From Paenilisteria riparia FSL S10-1204 (lineage in GTDB: Bacteria; Bacillota; Bacilli; Lactobacillales; Listeriaceae): a stretch of DNA of 64,000 bases. This document shows positions 27,501 to 38,135 of this stretch, piece after piece (within the stretch, counting starts at the first letter, position 1; the number at the start of each line of letters is the position of its first letter). The DNA is taken from assembly GCF_000525995.1 (NCBI RefSeq), contig NZ_AODL01000006.1, positions 1 to 64,000 of the forward strand. The letters are read 5' to 3'. A program made the position numbers and the translations under genes. Under the pieces are notes generated by a model that saw only the letters and a list, made by a program, of their open reading frames with translations, was not told the origin of the DNA and ran no database searches.

Positions 27501-28160
27501 TTAATTATTCAACTCTTCAATCTCACCACTCTTCAAGTAAACAATCCATTCACAAACATTTGTTACATAGTCGCCAATTCGTTCTAAGTATTGCGCAACT
27601 AGCAATAAATATGAAATTTCTTCTAAATGGTCTGGATCTTCTTGCATGAAGTGAATACATTTTGTGTAAATAACGCGTTGTAGTTTGTCGACTTGCGTAT
27701 CACGAGAAGCGATTTCACGCGCAGCTTCCTCATCTTCTGCCAAATAGGCCTTCAAAACATCATGGACCATAATTTTAACGATGTCTCCCATTTCTTGAAT
27801 TTCAGGGATTGGTTTTACGACTTTGCTACGGCCTACTAAAATCGTTGTTTTAGCGATACTCACCGCGTGGTCACCGATTCGCTCCAAGTCAGAGCTTGCT
27901 TTAAGAACAGTCACAATTTTGCGAAGATCAATACCCACTGGTTGTTGCAAGGCAATGAGTTCGAATGAGCGCTGTTCTAAGGCTAATTCCATATTATTAA
28001 TGGCACGGTCACCAGCAATAACGTTCTCCGCTAGCTCTTGATCACGGTTTACAAGCGATTTCACTGCTTTGTAAATCGCCTCATTGACCAACATTCCCAT
28101 TTCCAATAAGTGTTGATGTAACTCATCTAATTGTTCTGTAAAAATTTTTCTAACTGGCAT
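27501..28160 (-). CDS. phoU: Phosphate transport regulator PhoU
   Basis: 219 residues, two PhoU three-helix bundles. The metal-binding motifs E/DxxxD are visible as DLERIGDHAVSIAK and YLERIGDYVTNVCEWIVY. It links Pst transporter status to PhoR signalling. It is the last gene of the pst operon, 12 bases after the second pstB. Confidence 0.95.
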   Translation of the reverse strand: MPVRKIFTEQLDELHQHLLEMGMLVNEAIYKAVKSLVNRDQELAENVIAGDRAINNMELALEQRSFELIALQQPVGIDLRKIVTVLKASSDLERIGDHAVSIAKTTILVGRSKVVKPIPEIQEMGDIVKIMVHDVLKAYLAEDEEAAREIASRDTQVDKLQRVIYTKCIHFMQEDPDHLEEISYLLLVAQYLERIGDYVTNVCEWIVYLKSGEIEELNN

Positions 28161-28172
28161 ATGCTTCGCTCC

Positions 28173-28943
28173 TTATCCAAATCGTCCTGAAATATAATCT
28201 TGCGTTTTTTGTTGCCCTGGATTTGTAAAAATGGTTGTTGTATCGGCAAACTCAATGATTTCACCGTTTAAGAAAAAGGCTGTTTCATCGGAAATACGTG
28301 ACGCTTGTTGCATGTTATGCGTGACAATAACGATTGTGTAGTCTTTTTTTAGTTCCAAAATCAGATTTTCCATCTTTGCTGTGGAAATCGGGTCTAAAGC
28401 AGACGTCGGTTCATCCATCAAAATGACTTCTGGTTGAACTGCTAAAACACGAGCAATACAAAGGCGCTGTTGTTGCCCTCCGGACATTCCAAGCGCTGAT
28501 TTATGCAAGCGATCATGTACTTCATCCCAAAGCGCTGCTTGACGTAAACTGCGCTCAACGATTTCATCTAATTGCTTCTTGCTTTTCACACCATGCGTTC
28601 TTGGGCCGTACGCGACATTATCATAAATCGAAAATGGGAACGGATTTGGCTGTTGAAACACCATGCCGACTTTTTTGCGTAGATTTACTGTGTCGATTTT
28701 AGCGCTTTGGATGTTTTCATCAGCAACATTGATTTCACCTTTAATTGTCACATTGGGAATCAGGTCATTCATGCGGTTCAAGGTGCGAAGGAATGTTGAT
28801 TTACCGCATCCAGACGGGCCTATAAGCGCTGTGACACGATTTTTTTTGAAGTTGAGGGTTATCTTATTTAATGCTTGTTTTTGACCGTAAAATAGGTCTA
28901 CATCTTTTGTTTCGATGACGTATTCGGTTGCGGTTGCTGGCAT
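28173..28943 (-). CDS. pstB: Phosphate ABC transporter ATPase, second copy
   Basis: 256 residues. Walker [11 protein letters not shown]-loop [20 protein letters not shown], signature [16 protein letters not shown], Walker [14 protein letters not shown] and the switch His (IVTHNMQQA). PstB energises high-affinity phosphate uptake. It is directly downstream of a second pstB; tandem pstB genes also occur in B. subtilis. Confidence 0.95.
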   Translation of the reverse strand: MPATATEYVIETKDVDLFYGQKQALNKITLNFKKNRVTALIGPSGCGKSTFLRTLNRMNDLIPNVTIKGEINVADENIQSAKIDTVNLRKKVGMVFQQPNPFPFSIYDNVAYGPRTHGVKSKKQLDEIVERSLRQAALWDEVHDRLHKSALGMSGGQQQRLCIARVLAVQPEVILMDEPTSALDPISTAKMENLILELKKDYTIVIVTHNMQQASRISDETAFFLNGEIIEFADTTTIFTNPGQQKTQDYISGRFG

Positions 28944-28972
28944 TGGGGCGCCTCCTTCATTCGATAATTTAA

Positions 28973-29815
28973 TTAACCAAAATTACCTGAAATATAATCT
29001 TGCGTTTGTTTATTGGATGGATTCGTGAACAATGTCGATGTATCTGTAACTTCCACGACTTTTCCAAGGTAGAAAAATGCAGTGTAATCAGAGACACGAG
29101 CGGCTTGTTGCATGTTGTGCGTAACGATGATGATTGTATATTTCTTCTTGAGTTCATGAATTAAATCTTCAATTTTACTCGTGGAAATCGGGTCCAATGC
29201 CGAAGCTGGTTCGTCTAGGAGTAATACTTCAGGTTGCATCGCAATGGCACGGGCGATACAGAGGCGTTGTTGTTGACCGCCAGATAAGGATAGCGCGCTT
29301 TTGCCTAAATCGTCTTTTACTTCATCCCAAAGTGCTGCGCTGCGTAAGCTTTGTTCTACGCGTTCGGCTAGCTCGGCTTTATTTTTCATGCCATGACGTT
29401 TCAAGCTAAAAGCGATATTTTCAAAAATTGATTTCGTGAACGGGTTTGGCTTTTGAAACACCATACCGATTTCTTTGCGAACGTTATACAAGTCCACTTC
29501 TTTGCGGTTAATATTGATGCCGTTATATAAGATTTCGCCTTCCATACGGCAGCCATCAATTTCGTCGTTCATACGGTTCAATGCGCGAAGATAGGTTGAT
29601 TTACCGCATCCAGACGGGCCGATTAGGGCTGTTACTTGGTTTTCGTGGAATTCTAAGTTCACACCTTGAATGGCGTGATTGTCTCCATAATATACATGCA
29701 AATCGTTTGTTGCCATTGCGGGCGCGCCAGTCATTACGATTTCTTTCGGTTCGTTAATCGCGAATGACATATTAGTCGTTGCCATCATTGTCAAAAACTC
29801 CTTTTTGTCCGCCAA
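28973..29815 (-). CDS. pstB: Phosphate ABC transporter ATPase, first copy
   Basis: 280 residues, with about 25 extra N-terminal residues compared with its neighbour. Walker [20 protein letters not shown], signature [33 protein letters not shown], and [18 protein letters not shown]. It ends 29 bases before the second pstB and begins one base after the pstA stop. Confidence 0.95.
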   Translation of the reverse strand: MADKKEFLTMMATTNMSFAINEPKEIVMTGAPAMATNDLHVYYGDNHAIQGVNLEFHENQVTALIGPSGCGKSTYLRALNRMNDEIDGCRMEGEILYNGININRKEVDLYNVRKEIGMVFQKPNPFTKSIFENIAFSLKRHGMKNKAELAERVEQSLRSAALWDEVKDDLGKSALSLSGGQQQRLCIARAIAMQPEVLLLDEPASALDPISTSKIEDLIHELKKKYTIIIVTHNMQQAARVSDYTAFFYLGKVVEVTDTSTLFTNPSNKQTQDYISGNFG

Positions 29816-29816
29816 A

Positions 29817-30701
29817 TTAGGAAGACGTCATTTTTTTGAATACGAATTTTCCTAGAATGCGGGCTAAAATATTGAAAAGTAAGACGGAAAGAATGAGTAC
29901 GGCAGATGCTCCCGCGGACACGGCTACTGCATCAGGCATGATTCCTTCGCCATTAATTTTCCAAATGTGAACTGCTAATGTTTCTGCTGGACGGAATAAG
30001 TTAAGCGGTGATGTCGGATTCATCGGGTTCCAATCGCCAAAGTTAAGTGTCGGCGTGCTTTGTCCTGCCGTGTAGATTAATGCCGCGGCTTCACCGAATA
30101 CACGGCCTGCTGCTAATATAACGCCTGTTACGATAGCTGGAAGTGCTGCTGGAATTAAAACGCGAGTAATCGTTTCCCAACGTGATAAACCAAGTGCTAG
30201 TCCTGCTTCTCGTTGCGTGCTCGGAATGGCGTTTAAAGCCTCTTCGATAACACGAATAAGTAGCGGTAGATTAAAGATGGTTAGCGTTAGAGCCCCTGAA
30301 ATAACGGAGAAACTCCAACCCATTTGTAATACGAAAACTAGGAAGCCAAACAAACCGACAACGATAGATGGTAAGGAAGAAAGAACTTCGATAGTTGTGC
30401 GAATAAAGTCGGTCAACCAATTTTTGCGGGCGTATTCGGCCATGTAGATGCCTGCTCCAAGTGCGATTGGAATCGAAATGAGCATCGTAATGAACAACAT
30501 GTAGAACGAATTCCAAATTTCGGGGCCAATCCCGCCGCCTGCTTTAAACGATTCGGGTGGTGAAGTTAGGAAGTGCCAGCTTAGATGCGGAACGCCACGA
30601 ACCAAAATGTAGCCGAGTAATCCAGCCAAAATCACGACAATGAGTACAGCGATGAGATAGAAAACCGTGGTGGCAATTTTATCTTTTGTTTTTACGTTCA
30701 T
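29817..30701 (-). CDS. pstA: Phosphate ABC transporter permease PstA
   Basis: 294 residues, six membrane helices. The permease EAA-type loop reads [30 protein letters not shown]. The start ATG overlaps the pstC stop by 4 bases (ATGA), indicating translational coupling. Confidence 0.95.
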   Translation of the reverse strand: MNVKTKDKIATTVFYLIAVLIVVILAGLLGYILVRGVPHLSWHFLTSPPESFKAGGGIGPEIWNSFYMLFITMLISIPIALGAGIYMAEYARKNWLTDFIRTTIEVLSSLPSIVVGLFGFLVFVLQMGWSFSVISGALTLTIFNLPLLIRVIEEALNAIPSTQREAGLALGLSRWETITRVLIPAALPAIVTGVILAAGRVFGEAAALIYTAGQSTPTLNFGDWNPMNPTSPLNLFRPAETLAVHIWKINGEGIMPDAVAVSAGASAVLILSVLLFNILARILGKFVFKKMTSS

Positions 30702-31618
30702 TTGACCTTCCTCCTACGACCGATAAAGCGGATCATTATGATAAAGAATAGGGACATGGCAAGTAGTACCATTGCTAGTGACCATAATACGTTGTTTTCT
30801 AGCGTTCCCATGACGGTATTTCCCATTCCCATTGTTAAAATACTAGTTAACGTGGAAGCCGGTTCGAATAACGAAGTCGGAATAACCACGGAGTTTCCGA
30901 TAACCATTTGTACTGCTAGTGCTTCACCAAACGCCCGAGCCATCCCAAAAACGACAGCTGTTAAAATACCAGGACGCGCACTACGCAAAATCACTTTCCA
31001 AATCGTCTGCCAGCGTGTTGCACCTAGGGCAAGCGAAGCCTCACGATAATGACGTGGTACCGAATGAATCGCATCCACTGTCAAACTTGTTACAGTCGGC
31101 AAAATCATCACGGTAAGTACTGCCGTTGCTGCTGCAATCCCGAAACCACTTCCGGAAATATGTTCGCGAATAAACGGAACGATAACACTAAGACCAATAA
31201 AGCCATAAACGACCGACGGAATCCCAACAAGCAATTCCATAACAGGCTGCAATATTTTCTTCCCAAATTTAGGCGAGATTTCTACCATAAAAATAGCTGC
31301 CCCAATCGCAAGTGGTGCTGCAATACATGCTGCGAGTAAAGTAACACCGAAAGAACCTATAATCATCGGCAAGGCACCAACAAGTGGATTTCCGGCCGCA
31401 TCTGTTTTCGAAGGGGTCCAGTCTGTTCCTGTTATAAAATCAACAAAGGAAACATGATTTACAAAAAACGTAGCCAAACCTTTCGAAATAACAAAGAAAA
31501 GTATGGATGCTGCTGCAATCACCATTATGCTGATGCAGATAAATGTGATGATTTTCCCCCTTTTTTCAAGACGGGCTTTTTTGGAAGTTTGTGTTAATGC
31601 TTTTTCTCTTGCCTCCAC
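30698..31618 (-). CDS. pstC: Phosphate ABC transporter permease PstC
   Basis: 306 residues from GTG 31618, which has AAAGGAG 10 bases upstream; a longer in-frame version from 31660 lacks a ribosome site. Six helices after a basic N-terminus; EAA loop REASLALGATRWQTIWKVILRSARPGILT. It forms the phosphate channel with PstA. Confidence 0.93.
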   Translation of the reverse strand: MEAREKALTQTSKKARLEKRGKIITFICISIMVIAAASILFFVISKGLATFFVNHVSFVDFITGTDWTPSKTDAAGNPLVGALPMIIGSFGVTLLAACIAAPLAIGAAIFMVEISPKFGKKILQPVMELLVGIPSVVYGFIGLSVIVPFIREHISGSGFGIAAATAVLTVMILPTVTSLTVDAIHSVPRHYREASLALGATRWQTIWKVILRSARPGILTAVVFGMARAFGEALAVQMVIGNSVVIPTSLFEPASTLTSILTMGMGNTVMGTLENNVLWSLAMVLLAMSLFFIIMIRFIGRRRKVK

Positions 31619-31668
31619 AGTCCTAACTCCTTTCCGAGCGTTGGTTTTTATCCCCAACACACGGGTAT

Positions 31669-31696
31669 ACGCCTACCTCGTTTTTGAAGTAGACGC
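31669..31696 (-). promoter_or_regulatory. Intercistronic hairpin between pstS and pstC
   Basis: Minus strand GCGTCTACTTC pairs with GAGGTAGGCGT over 11 positions (three wobble pairs) around AAAAAC. No T run follows, so it is more likely an mRNA processing or stabilising structure than a terminator. This could let the binding protein be made in excess over the membrane subunits. Confidence 0.6.
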
Positions 31697-31712
31697 TTCC
31701 CCATATTTACTT

Positions 31713-32624
31713 TTATTTAACGTCTGTTACTTTACCATCAGCGGAACGTTCTACTTTCATCGAGTGAATCGATTGGTAACCTAATTGTGGTACTAGGTCG
31801 TTTTGAACGTCTTCGCTAGTGATATATTCCAAGAATGATTTAGTTAATCCTTTTGGCTCACCGTTTGTGTACATATGCTCGTAAGCCCAGATTTTCCAAT
31901 CGTTTGTTGCCACGTTTTCTTCTTTTGGTTCTACGTTATCAAGTGAAAGTCCTTGGATTGAATCGTCAATGTAAGAGAACGCTAGGTAGCTGATTGCTCC
32001 TGGAGTTTCACTTACGATTTTACGAACAGTACCTGAGGAATCTTGTTCTTGTGCTTTGATTGGCGTCGCACCATCTAAGCCCCATTTTTCAAAAGTAGCG
32101 CGTGTTCCGCTTCCTTCTGCACGGTTGATAACTGTGATTTTTTCGTCTTTACCGCCAACTTCTTTCCAGTTTGTCACTTTACCAGTGAAGATATCGATTA
32201 ATTGTTGTTTCGAAATGTTTTTAACGCCAACTTCTTTGTTTACTACTGGAGCCATGCCGACTACTGCTACTTTATGATCGACAAGTTTAGAAGCATCAAC
32301 GCCTTCTTTTTCTTCAGCGAAAACGTCAGAGTTCCCGATATCCACTGCACCTTGTTGTACTTGTGTCAAACCAGTGCCTGATCCGCCACCTTGTACGTTG
32401 ATTTGTGCTTTTGGATTTTCAGCTGTATATTGTTTCGAAGCTGCCTCGACAAGTGGTTGCAATGCTGTTGAACCAACTGCTGTAATCGAGCCTTCGGTTG
32501 TTGCCATATCTTTTGTGCTATTCCCGTTTGCTTTATCTGATGATGAACTTGAATTTCCACATCCTGCAATGATAAGTGTGAATGCTGCTAACACAGCTAC
32601 TAGTCCTAATAATCTCTTTTTCAT
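31713..32624 (-). CDS. pstS: Phosphate-binding lipoprotein PstS
   Basis: 303 residues. Lipoprotein signal peptide ends LIIAGCGNSSSS. Phosphate-binding motifs are AVGSTALQPLVEAA, GGGSGTGLTQVQQGAVDIGNSD and RAEGSGTRATF. Outside the membrane it captures phosphate for PstCA. It is first in the pst operon, under the four-repeat Pho box. Confidence 0.96.
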   Translation of the reverse strand: MKKRLLGLVAVLAAFTLIIAGCGNSSSSSDKANGNSTKDMATTEGSITAVGSTALQPLVEAASKQYTAENPKAQINVQGGGSGTGLTQVQQGAVDIGNSDVFAEEKEGVDASKLVDHKVAVVGMAPVVNKEVGVKNISKQQLIDIFTGKVTNWKEVGGKDEKITVINRAEGSGTRATFEKWGLDGATPIKAQEQDSSGTVRKIVSETPGAISYLAFSYIDDSIQGLSLDNVEPKEENVATNDWKIWAYEHMYTNGEPKGLTKSFLEYITSEDVQNDLVPQLGYQSIHSMKVERSADGKVTDVK

Positions 32625-32665
32625 GAAATGTAAACCACCTTTTTTTCGATTTAACTTACATGCTT

Positions 32666-32671
32666 ACTATA
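32666..32671 (-). promoter_or_regulatory. -10 element of the pst promoter
   Basis: Minus strand TATAGT, 9 bases downstream of the last Pho repeat. No separate good -35 is seen, as expected for a PhoP-activated promoter. Confidence 0.6.
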
Positions 32672-32680
32672 CCTTTCCAC

Positions 32681-32719
32681 AGTTAAGGTCGTATGTAGCT
32701 AATGTTAAGAGAATGTTAA
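32681..32719 (-). promoter_or_regulatory. Pho box: four PhoP repeats before pstS
   Basis: Minus strand hexamers TTAACA, TTAACA, TACATA and TTAACT start at exact 11-base intervals (plus-strand 32714, 32703, 32692, 32681). This is the B. subtilis PhoP layout (TTHACA repeats separated by 5 bases). Confidence 0.85.
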
Positions 32720-32804
32720 GATTGGTTTTTTTTGTAAATTTATTTAAAAGAAAAATGACAAAAAGACCGCAGAATGGGCGATTTCAGTTTGGTTTTATGT
32801 AAAG

Positions 32805-32834
32805 AAAAACGCAGACCATTTTGAAGGCCTGCGC
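32805..32834 (-). terminator. Terminator after phoR
   Basis: Minus strand GCGCAGGCC pairs with GGTCTGCGT, followed by five T. It keeps phoPR transcription out of pstS. Confidence 0.85.
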
Positions 32835-32844
32835 TCTTTTCTAT

Positions 32845-34618
32845 TTATCGGGGAAGTATAACTGTAAAAGTCGTGCCTTCTCCTTCTATGCTTTCGACAT
32901 GAATTTGACCACCGCAGCTTTCTACGATATGCTTCACGATGGAAAGCCCTAGACCTGTTCCACCTGAATGTCGGCTACGCGCGCGATCTACACGATAAAA
33001 ACGTTCAAAAATACGATCGATGTCTTTGGCCGGAATTCCAATACCATTGTCCGTTACAGTGAATATTACTGTTCCATTAGACATATTTTCCGTCACGCCC
33101 ACGGATACTTCTCCATTTTGCGGCGTATACACGATAGCATTGGAAATTAAATTGATTAAGATTTGCTGCAAACGATCGCGCTCTGCTTGAATCATGATTG
33201 GCGACGCTAAGTTTGGTGGAATTAGTTGGATTCCTTTTTCTACGGCTAGCGCACGGACAGTGTCCATCGTCGCAATGACCGCATCTTCTACGTCAACTTC
33301 TTCGAGATTCATCGACACATGTTTCTGCTCGATTCGCGATAACTCTAGGATATCCATGATTAAGCGGTGTAATCGGTCGCTCTCTTCTTTAATAATCGTC
33401 AAAAATTTCTTAAGTAATGCTTCGTCATACATTGCACCATCGAGTAACGTTTCTGCAAAGCCTTTCAATGCAGTGACAGGTGTTTTCAGTTCATGCGATA
33501 CATTGGCTACAAATTCAGAACGCACATTTTCTAAACGGCGAATTTCCGTAATATCATGAAGCAACACAATCACACCAGTAATACTGCCCGTCCGCGATAA
33601 AATTGGCGACACATTAGCGTCCAAAATTTGTTCCCGTGGAAAATAAATCGTAATTTCTTCTTGCTGAAATGTTTTTTGGCCCATACATTGATCAACAAGC
33701 TGGGTCAACGCGAAACTTTTTAGAACTTCGTAATAGGCTTTTCCAGTCATGTCTTTCTCGCCAATAATTTGTTCCATCATCGGGTTAGTCATCACGATTT
33801 GCTTGCGTTGGTTGATAAGCATGACGCCGCTCACCAAATTCTGCACAATGCCGCTTAGCCGTTGCTGATTTAGCTCGATTTCTTGCATTTGTTTTTCGAG
33901 ACTTTGCGCCAACTGGTTGACACTGAGCGACAAATCATGCAATTCGCCGGTTGTTTTGCCTGTAATTCTACTATAGTAGCGATTGTTCGCCAAATCCATG
34001 GACACATCAATAATTTCATTGACTGGCCGCGTGATTCGACGAGAAATAAAGAAGCTAATAAAACCAATAAACACAAGCGCCAAGCCAAAAATCAATGCCA
34101 AGCTAAGCCATAATTGATGTACCGCGTTTTCTACTGATTCTAATGAAATTGAAACCCGCAAAACTCCGTCCGTTACACCGTTATGCGTGATTGGAACGGC
34201 CACGTAAAGCATGCTATAGCCAAGCGTCGAGCTTTTGCGTGTTGCGATGCCTACATCTTTTCCATCTTTTAGCACTTCTTGAACTTCTGGTCGATCCATA
34301 TGATTCGGCAAGCTGTGTGGATCTTCTTTCGTATCCGCCACAACGCGACCACTCTGATCAATGACCGTAATCCGCGCTCCGATTTTATCTTCTAACGGTT
34401 TTAAATCCGCTTGAATTTGATCAGCATTTTTGTCCAAATCAATGTCTTCAAGCTTTGTCGTCGTCAGTAAAATCTTCGCATCATCCTGCAATTGGCTCTC
34501 CTTCATGTGCAAGTACACGCCTCGCATCAATTCCCCTGAGAAGAATCCAACAACCACCATGACCACAAAAAATAAGATAAAAAAAAGACAGTCCTATTCT
34601 TAGCCACAGTTTTTTCAT
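32845..34618 (-). CDS. phoR: Phosphate-regulon sensor kinase PhoR, frame broken near its N-terminus
   Basis: The natural start is ATG 34618, overlapping the phoP stop by 4 bases. The reading frame from it is lost at an A8 run (34579-34586); with seven A it reads a continuous first membrane helix (SFFILFFVVMVVVGFF) and 590 residues. Otherwise translation could begin only at GTG 34566, inside that helix. Order: helix 1, extracellular sensor, helix 2 (about 165-185), HAMP, PAS, HisKA with H in NVSHELKTPVTALKGF, and HATPase (DNGIGIP, GGTGLGLSIVKHIVE). It phosphorylates PhoP. Confidence 0.9.
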
Positions 34619-35328
34619 GATTTCACATTCTCCATCTTGTAACCAAAGCCACGAATCGTCTTAATATACTGCGGTTTCTTCGTGTCCGCTTCAATCTTGT
34701 CACGCAAATGGCTCACATGCACGTCGACAATCCGCGTCTCACCAATATAATCATAATTCCATACCGCATCCAACAACTGGTCTCGCGAAAAAACTTTCCC
34801 GCGATGATTCGCCAAATACAACAATAACTCGAATTCCTTCGGGGTCAAATCAAGCAACTCATCCTGTAAATACACTTCATAGCTCTCCGTCAAAATTTTC
34901 AAATCACCAACATGCAATGCTTTTTCTTTCGGCGCCACTTCTGACTCAACATCCGCTGATTTCCCAGAACTCCGTCGCAAAATCGCCTTAATCCGAGCCA
35001 CAACCTCACGAGGGCTAAACGGCTTCGTCAAATAATCATCCGCGCCAAGCTCCAAACCGATAATTTTATCCAGTTCATCATCTTTAGCCGTCAACATCAA
35101 AATCGGCGTCTCCACCTTATCTTGACGTAACTGTTTGCAAACCTCAATCCCGTCCATTTCTGGCAACATTAAATCAAGCACAATTAAATCTGGTTTTTCC
35201 GCTAGAGCAAGTTCATATCCCGTCCTACCATCTTCCGCCGTCACCACATCAAATCCCGCTTTTTCAATGTTAAATTGTAGTAAAGTTACAATAGAAGACT
35301 CATCATCCACTACTAAAATCTTTGTCAA
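34615..35328 (-). CDS. phoP: Phosphate-regulon response regulator PhoP (OmpR family)
   Basis: 237 residues from TTG 35328, which has GGGGAGG 8 bases upstream; an in-frame ATG at 35349 lacks a ribosome site. Receiver domain with acidic pocket VDDE and phospho-acceptor in DLIVLDLMLPEMDG; C-terminal winged helix RDQLLDAVWNYDYIGETRIVDVHVSHLRDKIE. It binds TTAACA repeats such as those before pstS. Confidence 0.93.
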   Translation of the reverse strand: MTKILVVDDESSIVTLLQFNIEKAGFDVVTAEDGRTGYELALAEKPDLIVLDLMLPEMDGIEVCKQLRQDKVETPILMLTAKDDELDKIIGLELGADDYLTKPFSPREVVARIKAILRRSSGKSADVESEVAPKEKALHVGDLKILTESYEVYLQDELLDLTPKEFELLLYLANHRGKVFSRDQLLDAVWNYDYIGETRIVDVHVSHLRDKIEADTKKPQYIKTIRGFGYKMENVKS

Positions 35329-35401
35329 CGCCTTTTCCTCCCCGTTCATAACGCGCGGCTTTTACAAACTTGCCACAACTTGTTATGTACTCTTCATCTA
35401 A

Positions 35402-35410
35402 AATATAGCA
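35402..35410 (-). promoter_or_regulatory. Extended -10 promoter candidate for phoPR
   Basis: Minus strand TGCTATATT fits the extended -10 pattern, 74 bases before the TTG start. No convincing Pho box is seen here. Confidence 0.45.
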
Positions 35411-35465
35411 CGAATTTACCATCATCGGGTAGAAAATACATCAGATTAACACAATCTTAAAAAAT

Positions 35466-36647
35466 CTATCTCGCTTCTACCATGAAGAGTCCCAATTCAA
35501 AAGAGTCTCCTTCATATAAAGCAGTCTGTACAATGCGCGGTTCGCCATTATTATCCTGAACTTTCAGCTTACAATACGCACGATTCTCATTTAATGCCTC
35601 ATACAAATCCTCACGATTCCGAACTAATCGCCCATTCACTTCCAAAATTTTCTCGCCAGGCAAAAGCGACATTCGGCTAGCCGGCGTATTGTCACGAGCA
35701 CCCAAAATCATAATCCCATCTGGCTGGGGCGTGAACTTAAATGCAGATTTACGCTCATCCGCACGATGTCGATACGAAACCCATAGCCTTCCAATAATTG
35801 CAACAACAAATCCTAACAATGTCAGAATGGGCACCACAATGCCTATCACACCAATGAGTGCCACGAGAATAGCAAGGCTCGTTATCCGAACCGCTAATTT
35901 ACGAGCGGCTTGCGCTGGCAACTGTGACTGCACCTGCTGTTGAAAACCAATTACAAGAGGCAACACCATGAGCGCGAACGACTGATTTCCAATTTGAAAA
36001 ACTGGCCACCAATCAAATAACATCGCAAATCCATGTCCTGGAATAAAACAAACAAGCGGCACAAACCAAAGCTGTCTCAACTGAAACGCACCAACTAATT
36101 TTCCGCGCCCACTTTTCCGAAGCATTGGAGACGCATGATTGGCTCCCGAAAACTGAATCAAAAATGCCTCTACAGCTAGCAATAATGCCAACAATAATAC
36201 AAGTACAATCATGAAATTATCGACATACAAATCCCGCAATGGTAACATTTGATCTACAAATGGCGACAAGTCCATATTAAAATAATAAACAGCATAATAA
36301 GCCAAGCTTGTAATCCCTATCGTATACGCCGCCGAAGCCATACGAAACAGCCCAACAAGCAATAGTACAATCATCACGACATTAAAAATCGCAATCCACG
36401 TAATCGTCAATGTAAGCCCAATAAAAAACGTCACAATCGACAACGTCAAGCCAAACAGCAGCCCAATACCAAAGAAGCCCTTTAGTTCCTGCCAAGGCGA
36501 ATGAATACTAACATGAAATGCTTTTCGCTCCCACTTGATTCGACTAAATCCCGCGACAATAACGAGAAGTATTGCCACATATAGCGCTGGTTGAATAAAT
36601 AAACTCCCAATTCCTTTTGCAATTTCGCCCAGTATGTCCAATATCAC
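35466..36647 (-). CDS. Polytopic membrane protein with C-terminal PDZ domain (MinJ-like)
   Basis: 393 residues: about seven or eight hydrophobic helices over residues 15-290, then a PDZ domain (about 305-393: GIMILGARDNTPASRMSLLPGEKILEVNGRLVRNREDLYEAL). This matches B. subtilis MinJ, which bridges DivIVA and MinD in division-site placement. It lies upstream of phoPR and 9 bases after cls, so it is probably co-transcribed with cls. Confidence 0.82.
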   Translation of the reverse strand: MILDILGEIAKGIGSLFIQPALYVAILLVIVAGFSRIKWERKAFHVSIHSPWQELKGFFGIGLLFGLTLSIVTFFIGLTLTITWIAIFNVVMIVLLLVGLFRMASAAYTIGITSLAYYAVYYFNMDLSPFVDQMLPLRDLYVDNFMIVLVLLLALLLAVEAFLIQFSGANHASPMLRKSGRGKLVGAFQLRQLWFVPLVCFIPGHGFAMLFDWWPVFQIGNQSFALMVLPLVIGFQQQVQSQLPAQAARKLAVRITSLAILVALIGVIGIVVPILTLLGFVVAIIGRLWVSYRHRADERKSAFKFTPQPDGIMILGARDNTPASRMSLLPGEKILEVNGRLVRNREDLYEALNENRAYCKLKVQDNNGEPRIVQTALYEGDSFELGLFMVEAR

Positions 36648-36656
36648 TCACCTCTT

Positions 36657-38108
36657 TTATAGTATAGGAGAAAGTAGGCGCGATACTCCTTCCTTCACCT
36701 TCATCCAAATCGATCGCTCCGCATATAATTCCGCAGTTAGCTGATACGACTTTAAAATATCTTGCAAGAAAATGTCTTCTAATTTCTGCGCGATTTTTTT
36801 CTCATATAAAAATGCATTCACTTCAAAATTCAAACGAAAACTACGGAAATCCATGTTCGCCGTTCCAACTGAAGCTATTTCACCATCGACAACCAATGTT
36901 TTTGCATGGATAAAGCCATTGTCATAAATATAAATTTTAGCACCATTCTCAATCAATTCACCGCAATAACTCGTTGTCGCCCGATACACAAACGCGTGAT
37001 CTGGTTTATTCGGAATCATTAAGCGCACATCAACACCAGATAAAGAAGCAATTTTTAAAGCCTCGAGCAAACTAGCATCGGGAATAATGTACGGCGACTG
37101 CAAATAAATCGATTTCTTCGCTGAATTTATCATTTTGATATAACCATTCTTGATTTGTTGCCATTCTGAATCAGGGCCACTTGAGACGATTTGCATACTT
37201 GTTTGCCCTTTTCCATGAAATGACGGAAAGTAACGCGTTTGATAATCTAGTTTTTGACTAGCAGATGATGCCGAATTCCAATCCATGATGTAACGCGTTT
37301 GCATCGCAAATACTGCTTTCCCGCGAACTCGAAGATGCGTATCACGCCAATATCCGAAACTTTTGTCCAAGCCTAAATACTCATCCCCTACGTTAAAGCC
37401 ACCAATATAACCAATCTTACCATCAATAATCGCCAACTTACGATGATTTCGATAGTTTAACCGAAAATTAATCAACGGCAACTTTGAAGGAAAGAACGGC
37501 CAGACTTTTACGCCATGACTTTTTAAATCGTTCCAAAAAGACTTTTTTGTGGTTCGGCATCCCATTGCATCGTAGATAACACGCACATCTAGCCCTTCTT
37601 CTGCCTTTCGACTAAGAGCTTTTTTCAGACGTTTTCCTAGTGTATCTGAATGAATAATGTAATAAATTAAATGAATATGATCCGTCGCCATCTCAATATC
37701 TCGCAACAGCGCATCAAATTTCTCATGTCCATCCGTAAACAGCGTCACTTCGTTATCTTGTGTCAAAATCGCGCCATCGTTCACTAGCAATAAATAAATC
37801 AAATCACGATGTTTCGCTACATTTCGATCACTAAACGGAAATTCCTGCTGCCTAATCATACTAATTTGGTTATCAGTCGACTCGCGCAATCCGATTTTCT
37901 CCTGTCCCTTCCAGTCGAAAATTTTCCGGTGCGATAACTTGCGTCCAAAAATTAAATATATAATAAATCCAATAACTGGTATAAACGTAAGAACTAAAAG
38001 CCATGCCCATGTTGCCGAAGTATCGCGGCGTTCCAAAAATACCATTACGGCAGCAAATAATACGTTGATAAGCAACAATACAATCAACAAAACTACCCAA
38101 ATCCCCAT
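36657..38108 (-). CDS. cls: Cardiolipin synthase
   Basis: 483 residues. Two N-terminal membrane helices (about 5-25 and 35-55) precede two phospholipase D motifs: HRKLAIIDGKIGYIGGFNVGD and HAKTLVVDGEIASVGTANMD. It condenses phosphatidylglycerol into cardiolipin at the membrane. GGGAGG lies before the ATG. In Listeria this position holds one of two cls paralogues. Confidence 0.95.
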   Translation of the reverse strand: MGIWVVLLIVLLLINVLFAAVMVFLERRDTSATWAWLLVLTFIPVIGFIIYLIFGRKLSHRKIFDWKGQEKIGLRESTDNQISMIRQQEFPFSDRNVAKHRDLIYLLLVNDGAILTQDNEVTLFTDGHEKFDALLRDIEMATDHIHLIYYIIHSDTLGKRLKKALSRKAEEGLDVRVIYDAMGCRTTKKSFWNDLKSHGVKVWPFFPSKLPLINFRLNYRNHRKLAIIDGKIGYIGGFNVGDEYLGLDKSFGYWRDTHLRVRGKAVFAMQTRYIMDWNSASSASQKLDYQTRYFPSFHGKGQTSMQIVSSGPDSEWQQIKNGYIKMINSAKKSIYLQSPYIIPDASLLEALKIASLSGVDVRLMIPNKPDHAFVYRATTSYCGELIENGAKIYIYDNGFIHAKTLVVDGEIASVGTANMDFRSFRLNFEVNAFLYEKKIAQKLEDIFLQDILKSYQLTAELYAERSIWMKVKEGVSRLLSPIL

Positions 38109-38135
38109 AATGAACCTCCCAAATATATTGCTACT

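Noticed and set aside
27501-32624. Two pstB genes as an assembly duplication
   Set aside because: The proteins differ clearly in sequence and N-terminus; tandem pstB genes are normal in Bacillus relatives.
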